30,841 bases of DNA from CBDULX01 sp965368175. GTDB lineage: Bacteria; Pseudomonadota; Gammaproteobacteria; SZUA-229. Position 1 is the first letter of the stretch. Each line of letters begins with the position of its first letter. The notes beneath the pieces are model-generated. The model had not been told where the DNA came from, did no database searches, and saw nothing but the letters and a program-made list of their open reading frames with translations. The DNA lies in the NCBI GenBank assembly GCA_965368175.1, contig CBDULX010000010.1, forward strand, positions 1-30,841, given 5' to 3'. Made by a program: the position numbers and the translations under genes. Of this stretch, positions 17,575-24,037 are shown one piece after another.

Positions 17575-18554
17575 AGTACTTCTTCTACCGGGCTTTTACT
17601 TGAGGTCTGTTTAAGGGTTTCCACCAGGTCTTTATTGTTTCGATGTTTGTCTACCAGATGCATAAATAATTGCTCCAGTCGGTTACTCTTGTTTCGCATA
17701 CTCAGTACCTGAATGCCGGAAGCGGTTAAAGTTTCAAAAACATGATTGACACTCATCGACTGTTCTATATCCACTTCAAGTGTGTGTTCGTCGATGATGC
17801 GGGCATTACAGCCTTCGATACAGGCGAGTGGTGCCGCTAGCGCGTCCTTTAAATAAAATACAAAGGTTTCGGTGTTTAACTGGCGCAGTAAATCGCGCAT
17901 GCTGGTGTGTTCAATGGTGATGCCATGGTCGATAATGGCAATGTTTTTGCACATACTTTCCGCTTCTTCCAGATAGTGTGTGGTGAGTATTATGGTGGTG
18001 CCAGCTTTATTTACCTGGGCCAAAAACTCCCACATCGACCGTCTGATTTCGATATCGACGCCTGCAGTCGGTTCATCCAGTATCAGTAATCTGGGTTCGT
18101 GGACAAGTGCCCGGGCGATCATTAGTCGGCGTTTCATGCCGCCGGACAGCTCACGAGCCATAATGTGTCGTTTGTCCCATAGATCTAACTGTTTCAGGTA
18201 CTTTTCAGCCCGTTCATAGCCCAGCTTGCGATCTATACCATAATAACCGGCCTGGTTGACCAGTATTTCCGCCACCGGTTCGAACTGATTGAAATTAAAT
18301 TCCTGAGGAACCAGCCCCAGATAGGATTTGGCTCCTGCCGGATCAGTGTCTATATCCCTGTCAAAAATTTGCACTTTACCCGAGGATTTATTCACCAGTC
18401 CCGAAATAATTCCAATGGTGGTGGATTTGCCGGCACCATTCGGCCCCAGCAGGGCAAAAAAGTCCCCTTCCTGTATGTCAAGATCTACGCCTTTCAGGGC
18501 CTGGGTGCCATTTTTATAGGTTTTCTGCAGATTCTGGATGCTTAGTGCTTTCAT
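17571..18554 (-). CDS. yadG: ABC transporter ATP-binding protein (YadG-like)
   Basis: ATPase partner of YadH, 327 aa (E. coli YadG about 308). Walker A GPNGAGKST is at 37-45, the signature LSGGM at 136-140, Walker B LLILDEP at 156-162 and the switch histidine at H193 (TTHYLEEAE). After the ATPase core comes a domain of about 100 residues found in this exporter subfamily, ending in a polar tail. It is the first gene of the yadGH unit and faces away from the TetR gene. A promoter and a palindrome lie in the shared upstream region. No clear Shine-Dalgarno precedes the ATG. Confidence 0.92.
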   Translation of the reverse strand: MKALSIQNLQKTYKNGTQALKGVDLDIQEGDFFALLGPNGAGKSTTIGIISGLVNKSSGKVQIFDRDIDTDPAGAKSYLGLVPQEFNFNQFEPVAEILVNQAGYYGIDRKLGYERAEKYLKQLDLWDKRHIMARELSGGMKRRLMIARALVHEPRLLILDEPTAGVDIEIRRSMWEFLAQVNKAGTTIILTTHYLEEAESMCKNIAIIDHGITIEHTSMRDLLRQLNTETFVFYLKDALAAPLACIEGCNARIIDEHTLEVDIEQSMSVNHVFETLTASGIQVLSMRNKSNRLEQLFMHLVDKHRNNKDLVETLKQTSSKSPVEEVL

Positions 18555-18624
18555 TTTTTGTGTTTTGCTGAGTGTAAAATTACTGAATTAGCCCGGGAGT
18601 ATGCTTACAAGTGATTGATTATAC

Positions 18625-18642
18625 ATGAAAATTAGTTTTCAT
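18625..18642. promoter_or_regulatory. Candidate TetR operator
   Basis: A perfect inverted repeat, ATGAAAA-TTAG-TTTTCAT, lies between the divergent yadG and TetR genes. It overlaps the putative -10 box of the yadGH promoter, a position where a bound repressor would block transcription. TetR-family operators are typically palindromes of 15-20 bases in such a gap. Binding by the TetR protein here is inferred. Confidence 0.5.
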
Positions 18643-18669
18643 TATAATAAAGGCTGTATTCTTTGCTAA
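18641..18669 (-). promoter_or_regulatory. Candidate sigma-70 promoter of yadGH
   Basis: On the minus strand the -10 hexamer TATAAT (18641-18646) is a perfect match. TTAGCA (18664-18669, 4 of 6) lies 17 bases further upstream as the -35. It is about 87 bases before the yadG start and overlaps one arm of the palindrome at 18625-18642. A TATAAT on the plus strand (18643-18648) overlaps it but has no good -35. Confidence 0.5.
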
Positions 18670-18791
18670 CTGGATGCCAATTTCTTTTTCAGCTTCAATT
18701 CTCTTCAAATTGACATGAACTTGATATTAATAAAGAAAAATTCCTGTGCAGGGGATAAAATGCTCGAATATGTGTCTTTCAGGTGAGGGTT

Positions 18792-19373
18792 ATGGGAACA
18801 AAAGGATCAGTTAATCGACAGCGCATCGTGGAAGCTGCGGACCATCTTTTTTATTCGCGTGGTTACAACCAGACGTCATTCAGCGATATTTCCGAGCAAA
18901 CCGGGATCCCACGGGGTAATTTCTATTATTACTTCAAAACCAAGGAAGATATTCTGCAGGCGGTGATTGATGCTCGGGTCGATGAATACACCCAGTTGCT
19001 AGCCGAATGTGACCAGGCCACGGCTGATCCTGCAGCCAGGCTACAGCTGTTTGCCAAAATACCGATGAAACATGAAGAAAGTGTCCTGAAATACGGTTGT
19101 CCTATAGGGACCCTGGGATCCGAACTGATCAAGGACCAGGATCAGGATATTCTGCGGGACAGGTTAACGGCGGTTTTCGATGTATTACTGGACTGGAGTC
19201 TTGCACAGTTTAAAGCGCTTGGATTCGAGCATAAAGCTCATGACTATGCCATGGATTTACTGGCGAAACTGCAGGGCATTTCTATGCTGTCCAATATTTA
19301 TAATGACGGGGAATTCCTGCATCGCTCGACACAAGATGTACAGCAATGGTTAAGACAACTGTCTGCAAACTAG
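18792..19373 (+). CDS. TetR-family transcriptional regulator
   Basis: DNA-binding repressor, 193 aa from the chosen ATG. The N-terminal TetR domain reads RQRIVEAADHLFYSRGYNQTSF, with the helix-turn-helix in SDISEQTGIPRGNFYYYFKTKEDIL. The C-terminal ligand/dimer domain contains EESVLKYGCPIGTLGSEL, reminiscent of the AcuR/YxaF-like subgroup with its GCPIG motif. An in-frame GTG at 18783 would add three residues, but GGTGAGGG around it looks like the ribosome-binding site for the ATG at 18792. It is divergent from yadGH, which it probably controls, and it is followed after 18 bases by a hypothetical gene. Confidence 0.9.
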   Translation: MGTKGSVNRQRIVEAADHLFYSRGYNQTSFSDISEQTGIPRGNFYYYFKTKEDILQAVIDARVDEYTQLLAECDQATADPAARLQLFAKIPMKHEESVLKYGCPIGTLGSELIKDQDQDILRDRLTAVFDVLLDWSLAQFKALGFEHKAHDYAMDLLAKLQGISMLSNIYNDGEFLHRSTQDVQQWLRQLSAN

Positions 19374-19391
19374 TGATAGTGATGGTGTGAC

Positions 19392-19841
19392 ATGCTAAGT
19401 CAGCAACAACAAATTTCCGAAAACTATATCCAGGCGTTTCGTGGGCGTTTCAGTTCTGTGTTGCGTTGGGAGCAGCTGGATGATTTCTGGAACACCCTGA
19501 AAAACCAGGCTGATGATAACTGGTATATCTATGCGGTCGGGGAAACAGCGCCTACCCAAACCTGTTCAGCAGACCAGTTGATCAGGTTTATCGATGAAAT
19601 GGATGTGTTACTGAGAAAAGAGCACGAAGAGGATTATTGTGCCATCGTGTATGCTGATGATCATGATTCACCCGGTTTTATTAAAATATTCGATCCGAAT
19701 AATCTGGGTGTCAGTTGTGGTTTTAGTGAAAACCCTCCATTGCCGGGCTGGGTGCTGTCAAAAATTCAGCCGATAGATCTTGAAAATGCTCTGCGGCCTG
19801 ACAATAATCGAAGACGTTGGTGGCAAAAAATATTTGAATAA
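19392..19841 (+). CDS. Hypothetical protein cotranscribed with the TetR gene
   Basis: I do not recognise the family. The 149-residue acidic protein has no signal peptide or membrane segment and is probably cytoplasmic. Its first third is helical and rich in aromatic residues (WEQLDDFWNTLKNQADDNWYIYAVG). The middle has a YCAIVYADDHDSPGFIKIFDP segment that looks like a beta hairpin, followed by NNLGVSCGF. It ends in a basic, tryptophan-rich tail (RRRWWQKIFE). Codon use is like the neighbours and the gene ends at a strong terminator, so it is very likely real. The 18-base gap to the TetR stop suggests one transcript. Confidence 0.75.
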   Translation: MLSQQQQISENYIQAFRGRFSSVLRWEQLDDFWNTLKNQADDNWYIYAVGETAPTQTCSADQLIRFIDEMDVLLRKEHEEDYCAIVYADDHDSPGFIKIFDPNNLGVSCGFSENPPLPGWVLSKIQPIDLENALRPDNNRRRWWQKIFE

Positions 19842-19867
19842 AAAAAGCCGGCTTTTGCCGGCTTTTT
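19842..19867. terminator. Bidirectional intrinsic terminator
   Basis: A5-GCCGGC, loop TTTT, GCCGGC-T5. The stem starts right after the stop of the 149-aa gene and has A- and T-tracts on both sides, so it can also stop the opposing small HMA-like gene. Confidence 0.92.
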
Positions 19868-19920
19868 AGTTGATCATATTTGTGCCAATATTATTAATTA
19901 CTATAAGTTATCTGCTTAAA

Positions 19921-20151
19921 TTAACCCACACGAGCAGCATGATAACCGTGACGTTTAACCATACGTAAAAAATATTTTGCACTTGTTTGCTCTGGTTGGT
20001 AACCCACCATCATTAGATGTGGATGGTTAGCGTTATAGCCAAAGCCAATGACACCCCGTTGCATGCGCATGTGATCTTCCAGGATACTGCGTTGTCGTTC
20101 TTCAAGATCTTCATCAATACGAATCAAAACATCAGTCAACTGAATATCCAT
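19921..20151 (-). CDS. Small HMA-like ferredoxin-fold protein without metal-binding cysteines
   Basis: A 76-residue protein beginning MDIQLTDVLIRIDEDLEE. The pattern of strands and helices (DVLIRID, helix to DHMRM, GVIGFGYN, HLMMVGYQ, helix AKYFLRMVKRHG, YHAARVG) is that of a beta-alpha-beta-beta-alpha-beta domain like heavy-metal-associated domains. The usual CxxC is absent; there is no cysteine at all, but several histidines (NHPH, RHGYH). A longer in-frame ATG exists at 20166, but a perfect GGAGG (20158-20162) six bases before the ATG at 20151 decides the start. It stands alone between a terminator and a repeat-bearing gap. Function unknown; the fold assignment is inferred. Confidence 0.72.
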   Translation of the reverse strand: MDIQLTDVLIRIDEDLEERQRSILEDHMRMQRGVIGFGYNANHPHLMMVGYQPEQTSAKYFLRMVKRHGYHAARVG

Positions 20152-20157
20152 GATTAA

Positions 20158-20162
20158 CCTCC
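20158..20162 (-). promoter_or_regulatory. Strong Shine-Dalgarno that decides the start of the HMA-like gene
   Basis: GGAGG on the minus strand, six bases before the ATG at 20151. It excludes the longer in-frame start at 20166, whose codon lies upstream of this site. Confidence 0.8.
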
Positions 20163-20271
20163 GCATATCGCGAGTAGTTGAATCGAGATTAATGAAGTTA
20201 TTGGGTCAAGGCCAAGCAATTGTTTTAATGGGGCGTAGTTACTCATTAATAAAACTAATTGGTCATAGCTC

Positions 20272-20310
20272 AATCAGGGGGCCCCTGATTAAGTTTGGGA
20301 GCAGCAGGCC
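20272..20310. repeat. Palindrome plus partial copy of the dispersed repeat (family copy 2)
   Basis: A perfect palindrome, AATCAGGGG-G-CCCCTGATT (20272-20290), leads into CCCTGATTAAGTTTGGGAGC. That is the start of the repeat also found at 22051 and 22906. No matching right end is seen, so this copy is truncated or diverged. It lies in the 230-base gap between the HMA-like gene and the glutamate-synthase-like gene. Confidence 0.55.
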
Positions 20311-20381
20311 GTGATGAGTGTCTATATTGTTCTCGAAGTGAGGCAGAATAGTCATACTATTGCCACTAACCCTTGGAACAA

Positions 20382-21893
20382 TCACGACCTGACCAGAGGT
20401 TCTTTTGCTTCATTATATGGATACAACTCATCCAGAGACAGAGACTTTCCATTAGGCTGTACCATCCGTGCATGAAACCGTCGTAACTCTCTGGGTGATC
20501 GTACACCACAGGAATGTGCAATAACGCCGACTTCATAGACGGTGTTTTCGATATAACTGGCTACTCGAGTCGATTTTTGCGTGGATACCAGACCCCGTTG
20601 CAATTTTTTATCATGAGTCGTGATGCCGGTTGGGCAAGTGTTTTTGTTGCATTGCAGCGCCTGAATGCACCCCATAGCAAACATAAAACCACGGGCCGAT
20701 ACAACGAAATCGGCACCCATACAAAGGGCCCATGCAATACTGGCCGGCGTGATGAGTTTGCCTGAGGCGATGACCTTGACTCGGTCTTTCAGGCCATGCT
20801 GAGCTAATTTATCCACCAGTAATGGCAGGCTTTCCTGAATGGGCAGTCCCATATAATCGATCAGGCTCATCGGGGCGGCACCGGTACCGCCATCGGCGCT
20901 GTCGAGAGTTATGAAATCCGGCGCATAGTCCATACCTTTCTGTTTAATTAACTTGAACAGATTATCCAGCCAGCCATAGGCTCCGATCACCATCTTGAAG
21001 CCAACTGGTTTGCCGGTAACCATGCGGATATGGTGAACCATTTCCAGAAGTTCTTCATTGTTATTGATGTCAGGATGTCGATTGGGACTGATAGAGTCCT
21101 GATAGACCGGAATACCCCTAATACTGGCGATCTCGGAGGTGACTTTGGCCGCCGGCAGGATCCCTCCTTTTCCTGGTTTAGCACCCTGACTGAGCTTTAT
21201 TTCAAACATTTTGATCTGTGGTAACGCTGACAGTTCTTTGAGCTTCAGGTCTGATAACCGGCCATGTTCATCCTGTACCCCATACTTGGCGGTGCCTATC
21301 TGGAACACCAGATCTGCGCCACCTTCCAGGTGATAGGGGGATAGACCGCCTTCCCCCGTGTTCATCCAGACGCCGGCTTTACGGGCACCATGGGACAGGG
21401 CTTGAACCGCAGGTTTCGACAGGGAACCAAAACTCATACCGGAGATATTGTAAATGGAAGCCGTTGTATAGGGGTGTTCACAGGAGGAACCAATGGTGAT
21501 GGCTTCAGGCTCTACGGCATCTTCACCCAGAGTGGGGTAGGGACAATTGACGAACAGCAGGGTGCCTTCAGGTTTAAGGTCTCGGGTAGAACCGAAGGCA
21601 ACTGTGTTGCTAACGTTTTTGGATGCCCGGTAGACCCAGCTACGCTCAGCCCGGTTGAAGGGGAGCTCCTCCCTGTCCATGGAAAAGAAATACTGGCGAA
21701 AAAAAGTGCCCATGTGTTCGAACAGGTAACGAAATCGTCCAATAACCGGATAATTGCGACGTATGGCATGTGTGGTTTGCAGTCGATCAATAAAATAGAC
21801 AACAATCAGAACAAGTATGATGGTGCCCACTGTCATGATGAACAGCAATGCCATGAATTCAAATGTGGATGTCAGGAAATTGAGATCAGTCAT
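20382..21893 (-). CDS. Membrane-anchored FMN-binding glutamate synthase-like protein
   Basis: A stand-alone version of the FMN/Fe-S synthase domain of glutamate synthase large subunit, 503 aa. An N-terminal membrane segment (about 13-35) is followed by a basic linker. The (beta/alpha)8 FMN domain has ISGMSFGSLS, WMNTGEGGLSPYHLEGGADLVFQIGTAKYG, FEIKLSQGAKPGKGG, LDSADGGTGAAP and GADFVVSARGFMFAMGC. The 3Fe-4S cysteines are C409-x5-C415-x4-C420 (in CNKNTCPTGI). There is no glutaminase domain, and no GltD partner is nearby. Relatives include archaeal-type glutamate synthase and the MgsC subunit of N-methylglutamate synthase, but this anchored family is uncharacterised as far as I know. The electron donor and substrate are unknown. 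It sits alone, flanked by repeats on both sides. Confidence 0.85.
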   Translation of the reverse strand: MTDLNFLTSTFEFMALLFIMTVGTIILVLIVVYFIDRLQTTHAIRRNYPVIGRFRYLFEHMGTFFRQYFFSMDREELPFNRAERSWVYRASKNVSNTVAFGSTRDLKPEGTLLFVNCPYPTLGEDAVEPEAITIGSSCEHPYTTASIYNISGMSFGSLSKPAVQALSHGARKAGVWMNTGEGGLSPYHLEGGADLVFQIGTAKYGVQDEHGRLSDLKLKELSALPQIKMFEIKLSQGAKPGKGGILPAAKVTSEIASIRGIPVYQDSISPNRHPDINNNEELLEMVHHIRMVTGKPVGFKMVIGAYGWLDNLFKLIKQKGMDYAPDFITLDSADGGTGAAPMSLIDYMGLPIQESLPLLVDKLAQHGLKDRVKVIASGKLITPASIAWALCMGADFVVSARGFMFAMGCIQALQCNKNTCPTGITTHDKKLQRGLVSTQKSTRVASYIENTVYEVGVIAHSCGVRSPRELRRFHARMVQPNGKSLSLDELYPYNEAKEPLVRS

Positions 21894-22043
21894 ATAAGTG
21901 CTCGTTGAGTTGGATTGAATCTCCAGATGGTCAGGCTACAGTAAGATGTCACCATGAATAAATGTATTTGGCAATAAACTGATCTGGTACAGGTGTTTTA
22001 TTGAGGCAGAGTGGTGTTTTGTTAGTTCATTTTTATGGCTATA

Positions 22044-22110
22044 TTATCAGGGATCCTCTGATTAAGTCTGGGTGCTTATAGCCGCCATCAGCCAGAAGCG
22101 GACTGATCGA
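22044..22110. repeat. Dispersed palindromic repeat (family copy 3)
   Basis: Begins with a near-palindrome (ATCAGGGATCCTCTGAT), then CTCTGATTAAGTCTGGGTGC. It ends with AGCCAGAAGCGGACTGATCG, which resembles the inside of the right end of the copy at 4307-4439 (AGCCAGAAGC followed by TGATC). It lies downstream of the EGKCG-repeat gene. Confidence 0.6.
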
Positions 22111-22122
22111 AAAATTTAAAAC

Positions 22123-22218
22123 TTTGCCACAAAGGCACAGAGAACACAGAGTTTTTATAACTACGCCCTAATACAACCACCACTGTTTTCTCTGAGCGCT
22201 CTGTGCCGCTGTGGCAAA
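22123..22218. repeat. Long inverted repeat, 96 bp, unrelated to the other family
   Basis: TTTGCCAC at 22123 pairs with GTGGCAAA at 22211-22218. Pairing continues inward through GGCACAGAG and CTCTGTGCC with few mismatches, leaving a central loop of about 35 bases. It is a MITE- or REP-like palindrome with no gene. It can fold into a long hairpin on either strand. Confidence 0.7.
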
Positions 22219-22306
22219 TCTTTTTATTTCAAGTTAGCGAAAGTCAGCTTCAGAGTGTTTAGAGACATTCACTCCAGGGCTGAATTGAGCACTGCATTTC
22301 AGGCAT

Positions 22307-22333
22307 AAAAAAGCCCCGGAAACCGGGGCTTTT
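22307..22333 (-). terminator. Intrinsic terminator of the EGKCG-repeat gene
   Basis: On the minus strand: GCCCCGG, loop TTT, CCGGGGC, then six T. It lies 40 bases after the stop codon at 22374. Confidence 0.92.
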
Positions 22334-22373
22334 CAATCTATTTATTGTCGTATTAACTACAACATATTTATTA

Positions 22374-22784
22374 CTAGTCAGAGCTACCGCATTTGCCTTT
22401 TTCTGAATTTTTCTTCATTGAGTCGCCGCACTTGCCTTCACCACATTTGCCGTCTTTAGCGCTTTTCTTCATTGAATCGCCGCATTTGCCTTCACCACAC
22501 TTACCTTCACCACATTTGCCGTCTCTAGCGCTTTTCTTCATTGAATCGCCGCACTTGCCTTCACCACATTTGCCTTCACCGCACTTACTGTCTTTAGCGC
22601 TTTTCTTCATTGAGTCGCCGCACTTTCCTTCGCCACATTTACCATCTTTTTCAGCCATCTGTATCTGGTCTGACTGAAGATCGGTCATACCAAACGGATT
22701 ACTTTCTGCATTTGCCAGGGGGGAGAAGCTCAGGATGAACATCAGGCTGAGTGCAGCCAGTAGATATTTTTTTAAATTAATCAT
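22374..22784 (-). CDS. Secreted Cys-rich EGKCG-repeat protein, HvfA/bufferin-type RiPP precursor candidate
   Basis: 136 aa. A clear signal peptide (MINLKKYLLAALSLMFILSF... with ANA|ES cleavage near 26) leads into a low-complexity region. There are 11 cysteines (50, 55, 68, 73, 78, 91, 96, 101, 114, 119, 132), all in a KCG context. Six are in EGKCG, the others in DGKCG, DSKCG or KGKCG. Clusters are separated by DSMKKSA(K/R). There are no other cysteines. HvfA and bufferin precursors carry EGKCG motifs whose cysteines are modified by a DUF692 (MNIO) enzyme with a DUF2063 partner, giving copper-binding peptides. Neither enzyme is encoded in this window; they would have to act from elsewhere, or the protein binds metal unmodified. 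The gene has its own terminator and no cotranscribed neighbour. The family link is by motif only. Confidence 0.75.
   Translation of the reverse strand: MINLKKYLLAALSLMFILSFSPLANAESNPFGMTDLQSDQIQMAEKDGKCGEGKCGDSMKKSAKDSKCGEGKCGEGKCGDSMKKSARDGKCGEGKCGEGKCGDSMKKSAKDGKCGEGKCGDSMKKNSEKGKCGSSD
22446..22652. repeat. Tandem 69-bp (and shorter) coding repeats in the EGKCG gene
   Basis: Units starting at 22446, 22515 and 22584 are exactly 69 bases apart and nearly identical, with only a few third-position changes. They encode KCGEGKCGEGKCGDSMKKSA-type blocks of 23 residues. Flanking blocks are 18 residues, one EGKCG shorter. The similarity at DNA level points to recent expansion by duplication. Confidence 0.85.
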
Positions 22785-22905
22785 CTTCGGTGTACCTTTA
22801 ATTGGTGGTTATCAATAGCTATTTGAGTCTAGCCTGATTGTGCCTAAATTGACAAATAGAGTTTTGGGAAGTTCGAAATAAAATATTTAGATTTATACTC
22901 CAGGG

Positions 22906-22967
22906 AAGCTCTAATTAAGTCTGAATGCTTTTAGCCAGCAAAAACAATCACAACTTGATCAGAGCTT
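22906..22967. repeat. MITE-like palindromic element, 62 bp (family copy 4)
   Basis: The left end AAGCTCTAATTAAGT (22906-22920) and right end ACTTGATCAGAGCTT (22953-22967) are inverted repeats with 2 mismatches over 15 bases. The inside starts CTGAATGCTTTTAGCC, matching copy 3. The right end overlaps the end of the DUF1841 gene and provides its TGA stop and last residues. It also lies in the upstream region of the EGKCG-repeat gene. Confidence 0.75.
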
Positions 22968-23390
22968 AACTGTACCTGCTCGTTGTTTCAGGCAGGCCAG
23001 ATAGGCTGTTTCATCGGGCATGCTACCGGTGCGCTGAGCATTCCACAGGGCTTCTCCCAGGCATTCCATCATTTCATGTTCCGCCTCGTGATCTGAGCCA
23101 CGTTTTTTGCAAAGAGCCTGGTAACAATCCAGGATACCCGACGGTCGATTGGTGGCCAGCTGCTCTCTAATTGCCAGGTGCATTCCCATGTGCAAAAAAG
23201 GGTTACTTTGTCCTGCTTCGGGTAAAAAATCCTGACCTAAGTCGTTCAGGTACCTGTGATATTCAGGATGTTCATTGATCACCTGGGCAATCTGCTGTTC
23301 CAGTGGTGTTAGCGGCAGTTTCTGTTGAAATTTTTCATAGGCGTCAGCATAGGACTTTCGTAATGCATTGCGGTCATTGCCAAATATCAT
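22959..23390 (-). CDS. DUF1841 family protein
   Basis: A 143-residue cytoplasmic protein of the proteobacterial DUF1841 family, function unknown. Features are an N-terminal MIFGNDRNALRKSYADAYEKF helix, the segment INEHPEYHRYLNDLG, NPFLHMGMHLAIREQL, and a His/Glu-rich HEAEHEMMECLGEALWNAQRTG segment near the C-terminus. The last residues (KL) and stop come from a palindromic repeat, so the natural end may have been altered. It starts 11 bases after the nth stop and is probably the last gene of the rnf-nth transcript. Confidence 0.85.
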   Translation of the reverse strand: MIFGNDRNALRKSYADAYEKFQQKLPLTPLEQQIAQVINEHPEYHRYLNDLGQDFLPEAGQSNPFLHMGMHLAIREQLATNRPSGILDCYQALCKKRGSDHEAEHEMMECLGEALWNAQRTGSMPDETAYLACLKQRAGTVKL

Positions 23391-23401
23391 TGAGAATCTC
23401 C

Positions 23402-24037
23402 CTAATCAATTTCTTTGTTCCGGTATTCACACAGGTCTTCGATTACACAGGAGCTACAGCGGGGTTTGCGGGCAATGCAGGTATAACGACCATGGAGGAT
23501 CAACCAGTGATGAGCGTCCAGTTTAAATTCTTCGGGTACAAATTTCATGAGTTTTTTTTCCACTTCCAGCACGGTTTTGCCTGGTGCCAGGCGGGTTCTG
23601 TTGGATACTCTGAAAATATGTGTATCCACTGCAATGGTCGGGTGGCCAAAGGCCGTATTGCGTACCACATTAGCAGTCTTACGCCCGACCCCGGGCAGGG
23701 CTTCCAGTGCAGCCTGGTCATCCGGTACCTGACTGTTGTGTTGTTCGATCAACAGCTTGCAGGTCTGGATAATGTTCCTGCCCTTACTGTTATAAAGTCC
23801 GATGGTTTGAATGTATGGTTTTAGACCCGATTCACCCAGAGCCAGTATGGCTTCTGGTGTATTGGCTATAGGGTACAGTTTATCGGTAGCCTTGTTGACA
23901 CTCTTATCCGTGGCCTGGGCCGATAATATCACGGCAATCAGTAATTCGAATGCCGATGAATAATTGAGTTCTGTCGAGGGGCTGGGATTTTCAGATTGCA
24001 GTCGGCTAAAGATTTCCCCACGTTTCTGAGGATTCAT
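23402..24037 (-). CDS. nth: Endonuclease III
   Basis: DNA glycosylase/AP lyase that removes oxidised pyrimidines (EC 4.2.99.18), 211 aa as in E. coli. The helix-hairpin-helix is [12 protein letters not shown] with catalytic lysine K120; the catalytic aspartate is D138 in VDTHIFR. The same residue numbers apply in E. coli. The 4Fe-4S loop C-x6-C-x2-C-x5-C is present at the C-terminus ([17 protein letters not shown]). The ATG overlaps the last 4 bases of rnfE, so it is part of the rnf operon, the same arrangement as in enterobacteria. Confidence 0.98.
   Translation of the reverse strand: MNPQKRGEIFSRLQSENPSPSTELNYSSAFELLIAVILSAQATDKSVNKATDKLYPIANTPEAILALGESGLKPYIQTIGLYNSKGRNIIQTCKLLIEQHNSQVPDDQAALEALPGVGRKTANVVRNTAFGHPTIAVDTHIFRVSNRTRLAPGKTVLEVEKKLMKFVPEEFKLDAHHWLILHGRYTCIARKPRCSSCVIEDLCEYRNKEID

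Larger units (their letters stand above)
21894..22306. other. Intergenic region with two palindromic elements
   Basis: The gap between the glutamate-synthase-like gene and the EGKCG-repeat gene (21894-22373, 480 bases) has no convincing reading frame. It holds a copy of the dispersed repeat (22044-22110), a long inverted repeat (22123-22218) and, at its right side, a terminator (22307-22333). The promoter of the glutamate-synthase-like gene should lie near 21900-22000 on the minus strand, but I cannot pick one out. Confidence 0.7.

Noticed and set aside
18710..18761. Promoter of the TetR gene (TTGACA at 18710)
   Set aside because: The -35 is perfect, but no acceptable -10 is found at 15-19 bases; TAAAAT at 18756 is too far away.
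22382..22655. CRISPR-like array
   Set aside because: The regular repeats are in-frame coding repeats with no unique spacers.
22393..22677. Repetitive open frame (SPHLPSPHLPS type) on the plus strand
   Set aside because: It is the antisense shadow of the EGKCG-repeat gene; the minus-strand frame has the signal peptide and the terminator.
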